Part shown: positions 32,776-46,576 of the stretch, piece after piece
Position numbering within the stretch: the first letter of the stretch is position 1
Layout of the letters: every line of letters starts with the position of its first letter
Origin: Leptobrachium leishanense
Lineage: Eukaryota; Chordata; Amphibia; Anura; Megophryidae
NCBI GenBank assembly: GCA_009667805.1
Contig: CM019069.1
Location: 93,841,204 to 93,905,203 of the forward strand
Direction of reading: 5' to 3'
Length of the DNA: 64,000 bases
Notes under the pieces: generated by a model
Told to the model about the DNA's origin: nothing
What the model saw: the letters and a program-made list of their open reading frames with translations, nothing else
Databases searched by the model: none
Program-made: the position numbers and the translations under genes

Positions 32776-33035
32776 ATGGAATGTGGGGAGGCTGAAGTTG
32801 AGCTGAGAAAGGAGTAGAGAGAAAATGAACACAGAAGGGAAGAGAGGAAATTTGCACGTAAAGGGAGAGAGAAAATGGACATAAGGAGAGGAGTTAGAAG
32901 ATCTGCATGGGATGAGGGAAAATGAGATTGGAAGTGGAAGGGGCGTGTCCAGACCGCTGAGCTTAATGGCCGCTTGTTAGCTGGGCTCTCCAGGGACTCT
33001 CACCTTTCAGCAGCACAGCTTCATTTCAAATCGAC

Positions 33036-33700
33036 ATGGGTAAGCACAAAAGGCTCACCCAAGCCCCTGGAACTCCAGAGAAACGCCACAGCCCACCTCA
33101 CAGCGGGATTCGCGGCTATTTTCCGCCACAATCGGGAGCGCAGGTTCCACAGGGGGAATCCAAGATGGCGGCCGGGTCGGCTGCACATGAGGGGCCTAAG
33201 ATGGCGGCAGCTACTACACCGATGGCGCCACACTCCCCAGCTTCACCCGGCGGCGGCTGGGAACCACCACCAGATATCCTGCAGATTATGCGGGCCCTGC
33301 CAACCAGAGATGATCTCACGGCGGCCACCAGAGAACTGCGCCATTCCCTCTCAGGGGAAATACAGCAGGTGAGACAGGATGTCCTAGGCCTCACCCAGCG
33401 TATAGTAGCGGTGGAGGGGGTACACCAGGCACAAGCGGACGCTATCCAGGCCCACTCCACACAGTTAACCCTGCATCACACTTTACTTCAAACTCTCATC
33501 AGACAACTTGAAGACCTCAAACAGGGGCAGGCGTAATAATATTAGAATACGAGGCCTGCCTGAAAACGAACGTGATTCGGATGATTTACACCGCATCCTC
33601 ACCAACCTATTTAATTTTCTGCTGCAAAAAGCGCCGGATACTGCAGTGGAAATGGAGCATTGGCATCGCACCTGAGCGTCGCCAGTTATTTACACCACGC
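33036..33700 (+). pseudogene. L1 ORF1, damaged
   Basis: The ATG frame runs 166 codons (33036-33536): a basic and proline-rich N-terminus and then a coiled-coil-like stretch ending LIRQLEDLKQGQA before TAA. Immediately after, another frame reads NNIRIRGLPENERDSDDLH, the RRM start of ORF1p, which breaks again by about 33675. The C-terminal domain is missing. It is the same protein type as the ORF1 at 3821-4852 but a different family. Confidence 0.78.
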
Positions 33701-33829
33701 TTAGGGCACACGCTCGCGGTATTTTGTTTAGGTTTAACTGTTTTCTTTTTGTATTCACCCCCCTCCTTTCCCTACCCCTTTCCCCCCTTGGTACACCCAC
33801 CTCAGGTTCTTGTATAAAGGTTAGATATC

Positions 33830-36800
33830 ATGGCATACCAGCACAGACCATTGCTCATACGCTCTATTAATGCTGGAGGATTGAACATACCTGCTAAGAG
33901 ACATATTGCTTTACGGGATTTTGCTAAGGCTCAAGTCTCGGTGGCTCTTATTCAGGAGACACATTTTTTGTGCGACAAGGCACCGGCACTCCGGAGCGCT
34001 TCATACCCTTTGGGGTTTTATAGCAATTACAGGGAGGGTAAATCTCCAGGGGTGGCTATTCTATTTGCTAAGCATGTACCATTCCAATTGTTGGACCACA
34101 AGGCGGATGATGAGGGCAGATATGTCATGGTCAAAGGCACTATTGGAGAACAGCTATACACCTTCGTTTCTATTTATCTCCCCAACCGCAGACAACACAT
34201 AGCCCTTAAGACGATCATGTCTGTGGTCGCTGATTTCCAGGTCGGCACCCTGGTGGTGGGAGGTGATTTCAACCTTCCACTGGATCCTAAGCTTGATACC
34301 TCACGTGGGTCTACCTGTGTTCCCTTATCGGTCATCCGCTTGACACGACTAACATTACTGGACTCCACCCTGACGGATTGCTGGAGGGCGTTGCATCCCT
34401 CCACCAGGGACTATATGCACTACAGCTCTTTACACAAATCATACTCCCGCATTGACCACATCTTTCTCCCATTCGCACAATCACATCTTATTAGATACGC
34501 CTCAATTGGCTCACAGACATGGTCTGACCACTGCCCAGTAGATGTAGAATTCAACTCATGCTTGTACAGACCTAAGGCGTCCCATTGGCGGCTGAACGAA
34601 ACTCTGTTGTCTGACCAGATGGTACTCTCCGGCCTAAAGGAAGCGGTATCTCAGTACTTTACAGAGAACTCAGTTCCTGACGTCACCCCTCCCTTGCTGT
34701 GGGAAGCCCATAAAGCCACAGCAAGGGGATATTTCATTAAACAAGGGGCTCGCCTTAAGAGGGAGCGCATAGCACGACAGGAGGATTTGATGGCCCAGAT
34801 CCGCATATTGGAAGCCTCTCATAAAGCCACAAGCTCTGAGGAGGACTATGTGCGGCTCTCGGCCCTTAGAGCGGATTTAAACTCACTGCTAAATATTAAA
34901 GCTCAGAGGTCCTTTACACACTATAAACATCTATTTTTTGAACACGGCAACAGGTGTGGCAGACTGCTAGCCAGAGTTCTACGCAAAAAACGCAGTTCGG
35001 CTTACATTTCTAAAATCACGGACAGGTCGGGGGGGAAACACTCTCTGCCTTCCTCCATGCTGGGGGTATTTCATTCCCATTTTCATTCACTATACAATCT
35101 AGACAAGACGACACCACCTACATTCTCTTTGACACATAAGATTGAGACGTATCTACAAACTCATGTTAAACGCAAATTGTCGATAGCAAACAGACAACTT
35201 ATAGAAGCCCCCATTATGGATGAGGAACTTCGCATAGCCATCACTGACACCCCTACGGGTAAGGCTCCAGGCCCTGATGGCTTGTCGCTTTTGTATTACA
35301 AAAAACTTCTAGATACACTGATACCACAATGGTTATCCGCATTCAACTCCCTCACGCAGGGTGGGTGCCTCCATCCCGCCACACTTACAGCCACGGTCAC
35401 CCTACTCCCAAAACCAGGAAAGGACTTGGATCAATGTAGTGATTACAGACCTATATCGCTGCTTAACCAGGATGTCAAGCTGTTTGCCAAGGTGCTGGCC
35501 ACCCGACTTAAGCCATTCATCCCTGGTTTGGTACATGCGGATCAGACGGGCTTCATTCCTGGGAGGGAGGCGAAGGATAGTACTGTCAGGGCAGTGAACT
35601 TAATACACAGTTCACCACGTTTAACCACTGCTCCTTTTCTGCTCCTGTCCACTGACTGTGACAAAGCTTTCGACCAGGTTCGTTGGGATTTCCTATTTCG
35701 AACTCTGTCACATATGGGACTGGGGAGAATATGATTCTCTGGATCCGGGCATTGTACACGCACCCTTCAGCCCGCATTAATGTTAATGGGGTCCTGTCTG
35801 ACTCCTTCCCCATTTCAAATGGCACCAGACAGGGTTGTCCCCTCTCGCCTCTCCTGTTTGCGTTATCTCTTGAACCCTTTTTACAAGCAGTCAGGGACGC
35901 CCCGGATATAGCCGGATTGAGGGTGGGTAATACAGAACATCGGCTGGCTGCATATGCCGATGATTTATTGTTTTTTGTGCGCTCCCCTAAGGTCACCCTG
36001 CCTACTTTGCTGCGTATGTTTGCCGACTATGGAACTCTGAGTAATTTATAATTTGAATATGGATAAGTCCAAAATCATGCCTGTCCTCATTCCCCCTAGA
36101 GAAGCACTAGCTCTGCAATCTTCGTTCCCCTTTAAATGGTGCCAGGGCCAACTTAAATATCTTGGCACTTTTTTGACCCCGGACTCTAATGACCTTTACC
36201 GAGCTAATTTCCAACCACTTTTAGCCTCCCTTGAACTAGATTTACGCAGGTGGGCTCTCCCGCATATATCGTGGTTTGGTCACATTAATACTATAAAAAT
36301 GTCAGTTCTGCCCAGGATATTGTATCTGTTTCAGACACTGATATTAGCTTACTACGCCTCTTTTTTAAACGACTAAACTCCATGTTCTGCACTTTCGCGT
36401 GGAATGGTAAAGCACCTCGAGTTAAGCTTAATCTGTTGACTACACCTCGCTCCATGGGCGGCATGTCCATGCCACACATTTGGCATTACTACTGCGCGAC
36501 TCATATGCAATGCCTGGTGGAATGGGGCAAAAACGCATCACCTAAATTGTGGGTGGGAATTGAAAAACGATTTGCGGGCGATAACTTAGCTGTCTTGCCA
36601 TGGATGCCTCGGAATTTGGCAAGCCCCCTACACAATGCGCTCCCAACTACATTGGCCACGCTTTCCGTATGGCGCTCCCTGCAGACTAAGCTACCGGTGG
36701 CTCCCTATCCCTCCCCATTGATGCCACTACAACATCTACCGGTATTCTCTAGGCACCTCATCCCTACGGCACCTACAGATGACCCTCCCTCCCCGCTCCC

Positions 36801-37512
36801 GCGTCATTTCTTAACGGCTGGCGCTCAGGTGGCAGAAGATCGACTACCATATAGCCGCCCTTTAGGATTTCTGGGTAAATTCCACCTCCATCGGCTCATA
36901 TCCTACCTGGGCTCGCTGGCACCGCTAGATAAATATTGTAGACCCCTCACGATATTTGAATCCATCTCGCATCGAGGGACAACTCCCCCGCACAGTATAT
37001 CACTTTTCTATGGCCTCCTCCAATCACTTTCTTCACCTCCGACTAAGTTCTGTGACAAATGGGAAGCCTCCTTTCGCATAACGTTAAAGGATGAGGACTG
37101 GTATAAGATCTACACCCTTGCCCACTGTTGCACCCTCTCCACTAGGATACAGGAAGTCAATTATAAAATATTGTATAGATGGTACCGCACACCGGACAGA
37201 TTAAGTCACTTCTCAGGTGGGGATGGGGATCTGTGCTGGAGATGTAGTGCGCCACATGCGGACCATCTACACATCTGGTGGTCGTGTCCGAAAGTGCAGA
37301 CATTCTGGGAACGTATACATGAATACGTGTGTAAGCTGGTGGAGCCCTCTCCTCCGTTTATGCCGGAATTTTATCTGTTACACCACACGCCTTACAGCAT
37401 CTCAGGCTATAAAAAATCTATCATTCCATGTCTGTTACATGCTGCACGGCTCACGATCCCCAGATTTTGGAAACAAGATATCTCCCCCCCCTCCACTTTC
37501 AGTATGGTTTGA
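33830..37512 (+). pseudogene. L1 ORF2: endonuclease, reverse transcriptase, C-terminal zinc region
   Basis: The first 634-codon frame holds an apurinic-type endonuclease, with SINAGGLN, LIQETHF, VVGGDFNLPLD, SRIDHIF and TWSDHCPV, and then the RT fingers (GKAPGPDGLSLLYYKKLL, DYRPISLLNQDVKLFAKVLA, STDCDKAFDQVRW). Frameshifts near 35725, 36050 and 36378 separate the palm, which carries TRQGCPLSPLLFALSLEPF and YADDLLFF (catalytic codons 35953-35964), and the C-terminal part with CWRCSAPHADHLHIWWSC, a CCHC-type zinc region typical of L1. Only three frameshifts break it, so it is relatively young. Endonuclease and RT catalytic motifs look unchanged. Confidence 0.93.
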
Positions 37513-38095
37513 TGAAATGGAGTTCATTCGTGGGGTAGATGAACTCACTTTCCGTGCCCGAGATCGTTACGTGGAGTATTCTACAAAAATGGTATTACTG
37601 GTTATCTGATTATACGCAGAATCTCATGAACCCTTTACACCTCTTGCATTGTGTCATCAGCCTTGGGTACTCTGTTTTATGTTTATACCCTGAGTCCTTA
37701 TGGCTCTCCTTCCCTGTATTATTGTCTCACCCCTCCTTAAAGTTATAACTATCATATGTATCATTACTTTGAAATGGGCGACTTTGGCCCTCTTTTATTG
37801 TTGGCTTGCTATTTGTCATATGCCTGGTAACGTGATGCTCAATGTTTTCCTTGCATATCTGTAATGTGCCTTATTTTGAATAAACTTGAATATGTCAAAA
37901 AAATAAAAAAAAGAGATTGGAAGTGGAGAGTGAAAGAAAGGGAATAGAGAAGTGGATAAAAGGAGAATGAAGGGAATAATGGAGAGAATGAAGGGGTGAA
38001 AAAATGCAAAGAGGAAGGGAGCATGAAATGATGAAAAGCGGAACGGGTGAGTGTGTGTATCTGTCAGTATTTGTATATGAGTGTATGCATGTGTA

Positions 38096-39710
<1,615 letters not shown>

Positions 39711-39733
39711 TATCTATGTGTCTGTCAGTGCGA

Positions 39734-39734
<1 letters not shown>

Positions 39735-39772
<38 letters not shown>
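39735..39772. repeat. GT microsatellite
   Basis: A (TG)n run of about 17 units lies at about 39738-39771, just beyond the Tc1 element. Confidence 0.95.
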
Positions 39773-39775
<3 letters not shown>

Positions 39776-40224
39776 CTGAGTGGCTTTTACAACTAATAAA
39801 ATTGGTCTCGGGTACATTAGTGTGGGGTTTGATTTTAGGGAAGTAGGCAGTGCTGGGATTTAAAAGGGCATCAGTGTAATGTGAACTGGGTATTGTTCTG
39901 ATTCAGGGGTTAGTAGTTATGGGTTAAAGGGGACATTGTAATAAACTAGGGGGTATAATGTAAGGAAAAGGGAACATTGCTCTGATATAGGCAGTAATAG
40001 TTTGAGGTAGGTGGGACATTGGTCAGTTAGGTGGTATTGATGGATTTTTGTTCATTTATGTGTGATGAAAAGAAATATTTATTTAAAACAGTCTGAAAAT
40101 GTCATTTATTATGTAATTTGTTAACCATGCTTTTTTTTTTATTTAAATGGGGGACCGGATTGCTGCACAATGGGCTTATGGGTTGTACTTGCCCCCTGGG
40201 CCAAACGTTGCCAGTCAGCCCCTG
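39773..40224. other. Right end of the outer hAT; no gene
   Basis: A/T-rich sequence with no frames of note, ending in the CCAGTCAGCCCCTG terminal repeat. Confidence 0.6.
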
Positions 40225-40232
40225 AATCCAGT

Positions 40233-40362
40233 CCAGATACTGCTGGTAGGAAGCCCCTCTCTGCAGTATAATTAATGTAGCGTATGAATCTACACACTGC
40301 TGGGAAGCACCTCTCTGCAGTATAATTAATGCAGCATATGAATCCAGTCCACACACTGTTGG
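40233..40362. repeat. Continuation of the GATCCGAAA-rich fold-back
   Basis: Two more ATTAATGCAGCATATGAATCC-type units with GGGAAGCACCTCTCTGCAG, continuing the family interrupted at 28066. Confidence 0.65.
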
Positions 40363-41392
40363 GAAGAATAGAGTTAGTCGTACAGTGCAGCGCTCCCGTG
40401 TGAATCCACCAAGGTTGTGTATTGGGCAACAATAAAGCTTACATTAATTGCTGGATGATATTAGCAAGTAGTTGATGATTTAAACAGCAGCTGTCCACAA
40501 TGGTCTTGAATTCTACACATGTTAGATGTAATAAAAAAATCAAAGAATACACCACATAGTATAACTCCGTATATGTAATAAAATATAGAGGTATTTCATG
40601 AGGTTATCAACTCACATTTTCTTGAGCACTTCCACTCAAGTTTATTCGCTTGTGGGTTTTTAGGGCATACCCATCAGCCCCTACTTCCTCAGTGGTACTG
40701 TGTCCTCAAAGAAAATATAGACAATAATGGTGCAGATAGTATAGAACTTGATATATTCTTTTTCAGCATATAAGAAGTGTACTTACCCCTCTAGAGCCTA
40801 TAACCTGGCTCCTGGTGCTCTTGCTTCAAGGTTCAGTTAACCGACCCAAACCTGGTTAGGCCCACACGGAATGAAACAGATCCAACCGCAAATAAAAAAA
40901 ATCTGTGTTTACTGGGTAGCATAAAATTCCGTAAAATAAATAAAATTCAATAAAAAGCAGATTCTATAATAAAGATAGGTGTCCAGATGCGTTTCCCCCT
41001 TAGCAACAGCCGGGCTTCATCAGTGTATTTGATATATATGGACTGAGTCCTCTGTCGTTTAAATACCATCCTCTTCTCATGGTGTCTTTGCGCCAATTGC
41101 CGGCTCCATGGAATCGCAGCATCTCTTCCATCTCGCATACATGATGTCATCACATCACAGACATCTAGCGGCACATCCATATGACGTCTGACTCGTTCAT
41201 TCCTTTTTGATTTCAGTTTCGCTTTCACCTTGAACGCCGCACTCGTTTGAAAGTCTAATGCACGGGGGATCAACTCCCTCTCTTTTCCAATAAAACTTCT
41301 ATATTCATCTTAGTTGATGTATTTGCTCCATTAACTAGGTTGGAATACTATTGCTCATCATGACCAAGCATATATAAAAAATTAGTTAAAAT
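40363..41392 (-). mobile_element. Penelope-like element: 3' terminal region
   Basis: On the minus strand this lies 3' of the RT/GIY-YIG coding region (43569-45464) and carries the hammerhead motif. The A/T-rich sequence has several AATAAA words. The left boundary is set by the change to fold-back sequence. The exact end is uncertain and no target duplication was found. Confidence 0.65.
40981..41052 (-). ncRNA. Type I hammerhead ribozyme motif of the Penelope-like element
   Basis: On the minus strand: GTCCA pairs with TGGAC as stem I, the core is CTGATGA, stem II pairs GCCC with GGGG around a ~14-base loop, then GAAAC, then GCATC where cleavage would follow C. It is better formed than the copy at 7429 at the cleavage triplet (AUC). 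It sits 3' of the RT/GIY-YIG coding region, where terminal-repeat hammerheads occur in Penelope-like elements (established for the family). Confidence 0.72.
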
Positions 41393-43568
41393 TAGACACG
41401 TGCATTCGTTTTGGTACTAAAACGATTTAGTCTGAATTTTGGGATAATTTCGTTTTAGTATGACTCGAGATACGAAACTGCTCAGTACAAAAAACGAAAG
41501 AAACTAAAATAAAATGCACTACATTTTAGTTTCAGTCCATTTTGTGATATTACATTGAGTGAAGGAGACCAGCAATGAAGAGCGCAACATTGCAAAGCTA
41601 CAGAAAAGGTTTGCATGCGTAATCCTTCGCGACCCCTACCCGAAAATCTGACAGTGTAGAGCTCCAGAATACTCACTCGCAACACAAACAGCCAGCACAG
41701 GAGAGGAAACCTTTACTTAACCCTTGCATGTCTATGAGGCAGACAAGATGATAAAAGCAGCTGGAGAAGGAAAACATTCAAATAAATCACACTGAAAGCT
41801 AATGACAGAGGAGGGCTGGATAGCAAAAAACCCCTTTATAACAAGCAGTGCTGGAAGAAGAGAGGGACTTTATAAAATGTGTTTTATCTCCCCTCCCGCT
41901 CTGCATAATTGTCACGGCCACCCTGTGTACCTGTCTTGCACACCTGGATCTTAGAACTTTGCCATGTATCCTCCTTTTCTTGGATTCTGTTCCAGGTTTT
42001 ACCCAGGCTCTGCACCTGGACCAGGCTCCTGGAGATCCCGCCTGGGTCTTTCCTATCTGTGTTTAAGCCTCCTTAAAAGGCAGAGACCCAGCCAGCAGTG
42101 GTTCTGCATTGTTCTCCCTGACTGAGGTCACTTGGTTGTGTGCAAACCTGCTCTTCCTGTACCAGCTTATCCTACGTATCCAGTACCCATCTGTCTACCT
42201 GTGGATTACAGTTGTTCTCACCGTCTGACCTTTTGATCAAGGTACCGCTGTCTAGACTTATCCTTGGTGGGCCCTGTCTGCAGTCTAGGACTGCATTACC
42301 CACAATCCACTGACTCTCCAAGAACTCTCCCTGGACTTTTATTGCTATTCCCTTTGTTCTTTTGCCTGCAGTTAAGGACCATTTATGTTTTATTAAAGAA
42401 TCTGCCTTGCGTGATTCCTGTCTGGCCTCCCCTCTGTGTCGCCGCCTGCTGGGCTCATACCAGAACCGCACACGCCTCGTGACAATAATAGGGGCTTAGG
42501 TCTGATACATTTTATATTATCCAGGAGCACTATCCCCCTTTCCTCATCTATAATACACGTTTTATATAAAGTCCCTCTCCTTTCCCAGTGCTGCTTGTCA
42601 TAAAGTTTTTTTATGTCTGATACATTTAGTATCCAGCTCTCACAGTTACTCTGTCATTATGAGCCTTCAGTGTGATTTATTTGAATGTTTTCCCTGTATT
42701 GAAAGTGCTTTATTTTATAAAAAATAATAATTTGCACCAGTCATCTCTTCTCTGAGCTTTCAGACCGATTTACGTTAATATTTTCCCTCTCCCCTGCTTT
42801 TATATTCCTGTCTAAGTAAAAGTTCCCTCTCCTGTGCTGAAGGTTCTGCACCCTCCACATGCCAATGCAGTAGGATGGTCTATACAGAGAGGGGCATTAA
42901 TTAATGCAGGAGGATGTTCTATACATTATACAGAGAGGGGTATTAATGCAGGAGGATGTTATATACATTATACAGAGAAAGGAATAAATTGAGGAGGATG
43001 TTCTATACAGAGAGGGACATTAATTCAGGAGGATGTTCTATACATTATACAGAGAGAGGTATTAAATTAATTAATGCAGGAGGATGTTCTATACATTATA
43101 CAGAGAGGAGCCTTTTTTTAGCCCTTTAGTGGCTGTGAGTGCTGAGATCGGCTGCTTGTTATATTATCTCTCAGTACAATGTATCAGGCTAAGCGGTTAC
43201 AGTAACTGACTGTAACAACGCTCAGAGTTTCAGTAAAACAAGGAAATAATATTGTTCTAACCTCCTTATATATAAAAATATTATTTATTAGTTTTACTGA
43301 AACTCTGAGCGCTGTGATGAGCAGCAGTCAGTTACTGTAACAGCTTTGCCTGACACATTGTGCTGAGAGCGAGAGATTCTGTAACAAGTAGCGATCTCAG
43401 CCCTCTGAGGAGCCACTACAATAGTAATTGTATCCACTGGTTTTCGGATGAATGAAATTAGTTTTCATACGAAAGAACTGAAAACGAATTTCTTACGCAA
43501 CTAAATAAATTGCATTTTAGGACTAATCCATTAGTTCAAAACTAAATTTTGTGCTGTGCACATGTCTA
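41393..43568. mobile_element. hAT-type fold-back, 2176 bp, in the Penelope-like element
   Basis: The terminal inverted repeats TAGACACGTGCA/TGCACATGTCTA and a perfect 8-bp duplication GTTAAAAT (41385-41392, 43569-43576) fix the ends. It has large internal fold-back arms like its relative at 24085. A solo-LTR-like insertion sits inside. No transposase. Confidence 0.88.
41910..42484. mobile_element. Solo-LTR-like insertion, 575 bp
   Basis: It starts TGTCACGG, ends CTCGTGACA, and is flanked by a 5-bp duplication ATAAT (41905-41909, 42485-42489). TG..CA ends and a 5-bp duplication fit an LTR of a retroviral or gypsy-type element. There is no internal coding region. Confidence 0.65.
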
Positions 43569-44040
43569 GTTAAAATAGATAAACTAGTAGATCTTATTTT
43601 TAAAGTAATAATCAAAATAAAAAGTAGGTCTCTACTGCCTTTTTATTTTAAAAAGTGTCACAGCTCAAAATCTTTATTCAGACTTTACGATATCAACGTA
43701 TCTAGATTATAAATTAATCTCATCTCCTGATATAATTTTTGCATAAAGTTTTCACTCCTTCAATCATTGGTCACCCGTTTCAGTGCCAAAAATGCAGTTC
43801 CATCAAAGGAACAATTATGTTTTTCTTTGAAATGGGCTGATAATGAATGTTGATCAAATGCCTTTTTCACATTCCTGATATGCTTCATTATTCTCACATA
43901 TAATTGCCTAATGGTCCTTCCTACATATACCAAATTGCACGGGTAATAGCATAAACCACATTTTTAGACTGGCAGGTGAGTAATCCTTTTATTTTAAAAT
44001 CTTTCTTAAGAGGAAACTCATTTACAAATCTTCTCGTTCA
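43569..44040 (-). pseudogene. Penelope-like element: GIY-YIG endonuclease region
   Basis: Downstream of the RT frame the minus-strand reading continues CGLCYYPCNLVYVGRTIRQLY, VRIMKHIRN and HSLSAHF, then EKHNCSFDG. This has the layout of a GIY-YIG nuclease (Y-x-x-x and YVGR as the YIG variant, followed by the conserved Arg/His helix) plus the preceding CxxC zinc-like motif at the RT end. Several stops separate it from the RT frame. It is the endonuclease that in Penelope-like elements makes the nick for target-primed reverse transcription. Confidence 0.75.
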
Positions 44041-45520
44041 TTTAGTAGTTTTACAGGCTATGCACAATCCACATCCATAGAAACCTTCAGCAAGATTGAA
44101 TATATTTTTCAAAGCTTTAGTCCTATGGCTATGGACCAACAATTGCTTTATATTTCTTGCTCCTCTATTAATGATTTTTGGTTGATCTCCTAAAATGGTA
44201 TTTAATGTTCTATCATTCTTTAGGATAGGCCAAAATTTCTTGATAATCTTATTATTTAATCCTGTTTGAGCATTAAAATTATAGATGAACGGCACAGTAG
44301 TAATGGGGTTCGCTTTCCTTTCCTTATTAGCTAACATTTCAGATCTATCTTTATTAGTGATTTCATTCATTGCCTTGTTCAATTGGTGTTCATTATACCC
44401 TTTCACTAGAAATAATTTTTTCATTGCTTCCGCTTGAGTTAAAAATACTTCATTATCTGAGCAAGTTTCTCTTAAGTCTTGTGAACTGGCTTTTCGGTAC
44501 CCCTTTAAGTCATGTTCTTGAGTGGCAACTACTAAAGTAGATAGAACTGTTGTTGTCTGCTGGTCCCTGACCATGTCCCTGACTTAATGGTGTTATTTTT
44601 AATATAAAATGTAAGATCCAAAAAATGTATTTCAGTTGGACAATAGTTAGTTAGTATCCAGAAAAATACCCCAATCATTTTATTCAAGGTATTGAAAAAA
44701 TCATTTAGTTTTTGAGGGCCTCCCTTCAAATAAAGAACAAATCATCAATGTACATCGATAGAGCACCAGGTCTCATGCCCAGTCCAGTGAACCCAACACA
44801 CACTGGGATTCCCATTGTGCCATGAATAGGTTCACATAACTAGGTGCAAACCTGTTGCCCATCATGGTGCCCGTCCGCTGGAGGTAAAACTGATCTCCAA
44901 ACTTAAAGAAATAATTTTTTTAATATAAATTCAATGTTCTCCACTATAAAGTATATTTAAATGGGTTCATATAACCAGGCATCTACTACAAACGTTTTAA
45001 CTGCATTACATCCTTTTTTGTGGGGAATTAGTGTACAGACCGTACATCGCAGGTGACCAAAAGATTGTTTGATTTCCTCTCTGTTTTCTAACTCTCTCAG
45101 CAGATGAATCCCTTCTTTCAGGTACGAGAGGGTTTTCTGTTCCACAGGCTGTAACATATCTATATATTGGGAAAGTCTACTTGTTACAGAATCCCTGAAA
45201 TAATAGGACGGCCTAGTTTTTTTTTTTTGAGTTTTTTTGTATTTTAGGAAGCATATACAGTACAGGTATTTTGGAATATGTCATATTTAGATATTTAAAT
45301 TCCTGAATTTTTAAAATGCTCTTTTCTTGGCCCCCCCTCAAAAGTTGTTCACAGGTACTTGTGATATCTTTTGTCAGGTCTTTACTCCATTCTATATAGG
45401 TCTCTATATCACCCAACAGTTGGTGTATTTCTTGATTGTAATATTTGGTGGTCAGTAAGACCACTCCCCCCTTTGTCTGCCAGCTTAATTACTAAACTGG
45501 GGTCCTCTTTAAGAACCCCA
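44041..45520 (-). pseudogene. Penelope-like reverse transcriptase
   Basis: Seen in order on the minus strand: KLADKGGVVLLTTKYYNQEIHQLL, IPVLYMLPKIQK, then the LREL block, GTMMGNRFAPSYVNLFM and the catalytic MYIDDLFFI (about 44741-44758). A 178-codon frame (44038-44574) follows with VKGYNEHQLNKAMNEI, FWPILKNDRTLNTILGD and GCGLCIACK. These are hallmarks of Penelope-like RT with its CxxC-rich connector to GIY-YIG. Stops and frameshifts are frequent, so it is inactive. The upstream start of the protein lies in the inverted 5' piece. Confidence 0.85.
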
Positions 45521-45740
45521 TAACAAAAGAACTAGAACAGGATTCCTTTACTTATACAAATGTAAAAGAAAAATCTATTTTTTTTTTCCCAAAGGGTTAA
45601 TCACTCTGGAAATGAAAGCATTCAAACATTTACTTATGGTGGAGGTTAATAAGATTCACAAACAGAAAATAAATTACAATCCCACCAAGGCTGAAAATGA
45701 GATCCTGATAAGACTTAAAGAGGACCCCAGTTATATTGTT
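45521..45740 (+). mobile_element. Penelope-like element: inverted 5' piece
   Basis: On the plus strand the reading LEMKAFKHLLMVEVNKIHKQKINYNPTKAENEILIRLKEDPS is the sequence expected just N-terminal to the minus-strand KLADKGG block. The two pieces share about 18 bp (CTTAAAGAGGACCCCAGTT) and meet head to head. This is a 5' inversion of the kind produced during target-primed reverse transcription. Confidence 0.65.
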
Positions 45741-45873
45741 TCAGACCAGCAGTTGAGTTCAGCACTATGCAGTATGGATAGCTATATTGTAGCTGACCAT
45801 GGTGCTGAAACATCAATGTTTCAGCACCATGGTCAGCTCCAATATAACTGTCCCTAGCTGGTCTGAAACATTG
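45741..45873. repeat. Palindrome with 23-bp perfect arms
   Basis: AGCTGACCATGGTGCTGAAACAT at about 45791-45813 is followed after two bases by its exact complement. The outer flanks pair further with mismatches (GTTTCAGACCAGC near 45741 and GCTGGTCTGAAAC near 45860), so the whole segment can fold into one hairpin. Confidence 0.85.
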
Positions 45874-45929
45874 TATCTGGACATTGGACAGCTACTGAAG
45901 CAGACCATGGTGCTGAAAGTAAAATCAAT

Positions 45930-46490
45930 GTTTTTTTTACATTGAAACCTTTGGGGGAAAAAGCCTTGTTTCTTTAAAATAAGTTAGGAAACCTAAACTT
46001 TCACCAAAAAAATCCCAAAAAATGCCTAAAAAAACCCTAAAAAAATAAACAAAATGGCCTATTGCTGCAAGTGAAACAAATTATATGTTTAATAAATATT
46101 TAATAAAAATGCATTTTTTTTTAAAATGAGAACTATAGGGAAAAAAGCCTCATGTCTTTAAAATAAGTTAGGAAACCTAAACTTTCACGCAAAGTCCTGA
46201 AGTCCTGAAAAATTCCTAAAAAATAAATAAGAGACTTTCATTTTATTGGTAGTAATCTGTTTCCCATTCTGAAATAACCAATAAAAAACTAAATAACTCA
46301 TAAAAACAAAAAACAAAACAACGCATAAAAATGAAAAACAAAGTGATCCGAAAAATGGAATAACCCAAAAAAAGGAAAACAAATCTATTCGAAATTCCAA
46401 ATCGATCCAAAATGACAGAAATATGCCTGAAATAACCCGAAACGAAAAAAAAACCCACGCCAAAAAAAAAGAATGGCAATCCATCCCGGA
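45930..46490. repeat. Half-copy of the GATCCGAAA-type fold-back family
   Basis: Shares AGCCTTGTTTCTTTAAAATAAGTTAGGAAACCTAAACTTTCAC-like sequence, the TAATCTG-TTTCCCATTCT block and GATCCGAAA words with 47608-48826. One side only is present. It has no clear ends. Confidence 0.6.
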
Positions 46491-46576
46491 ACTATGGTTT
46501 CTTATGCAGCCTGAAGAGCAGGGATCTCTGGCCCCCCAGATGTTGGATGCCTACAATTCCCTTAATTCTTTGCATG

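Larger units (their letters stand above)
32939..37912 (+). mobile_element. L1/Tx1-type LINE, about 4974 bp
   Basis: The element is bounded by a perfect 15-bp duplication GAGATTGGAAGTGGA (32924-32938 and 37913-37927) and ends in a short A-rich tail after AATAAA. It contains a short 5' leader, a damaged ORF1 and a frameshifted ORF2. The 5' end seems complete because leader sequence precedes ORF1. It is inserted in purine-rich DNA of the outer hAT. Confidence 0.92.
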
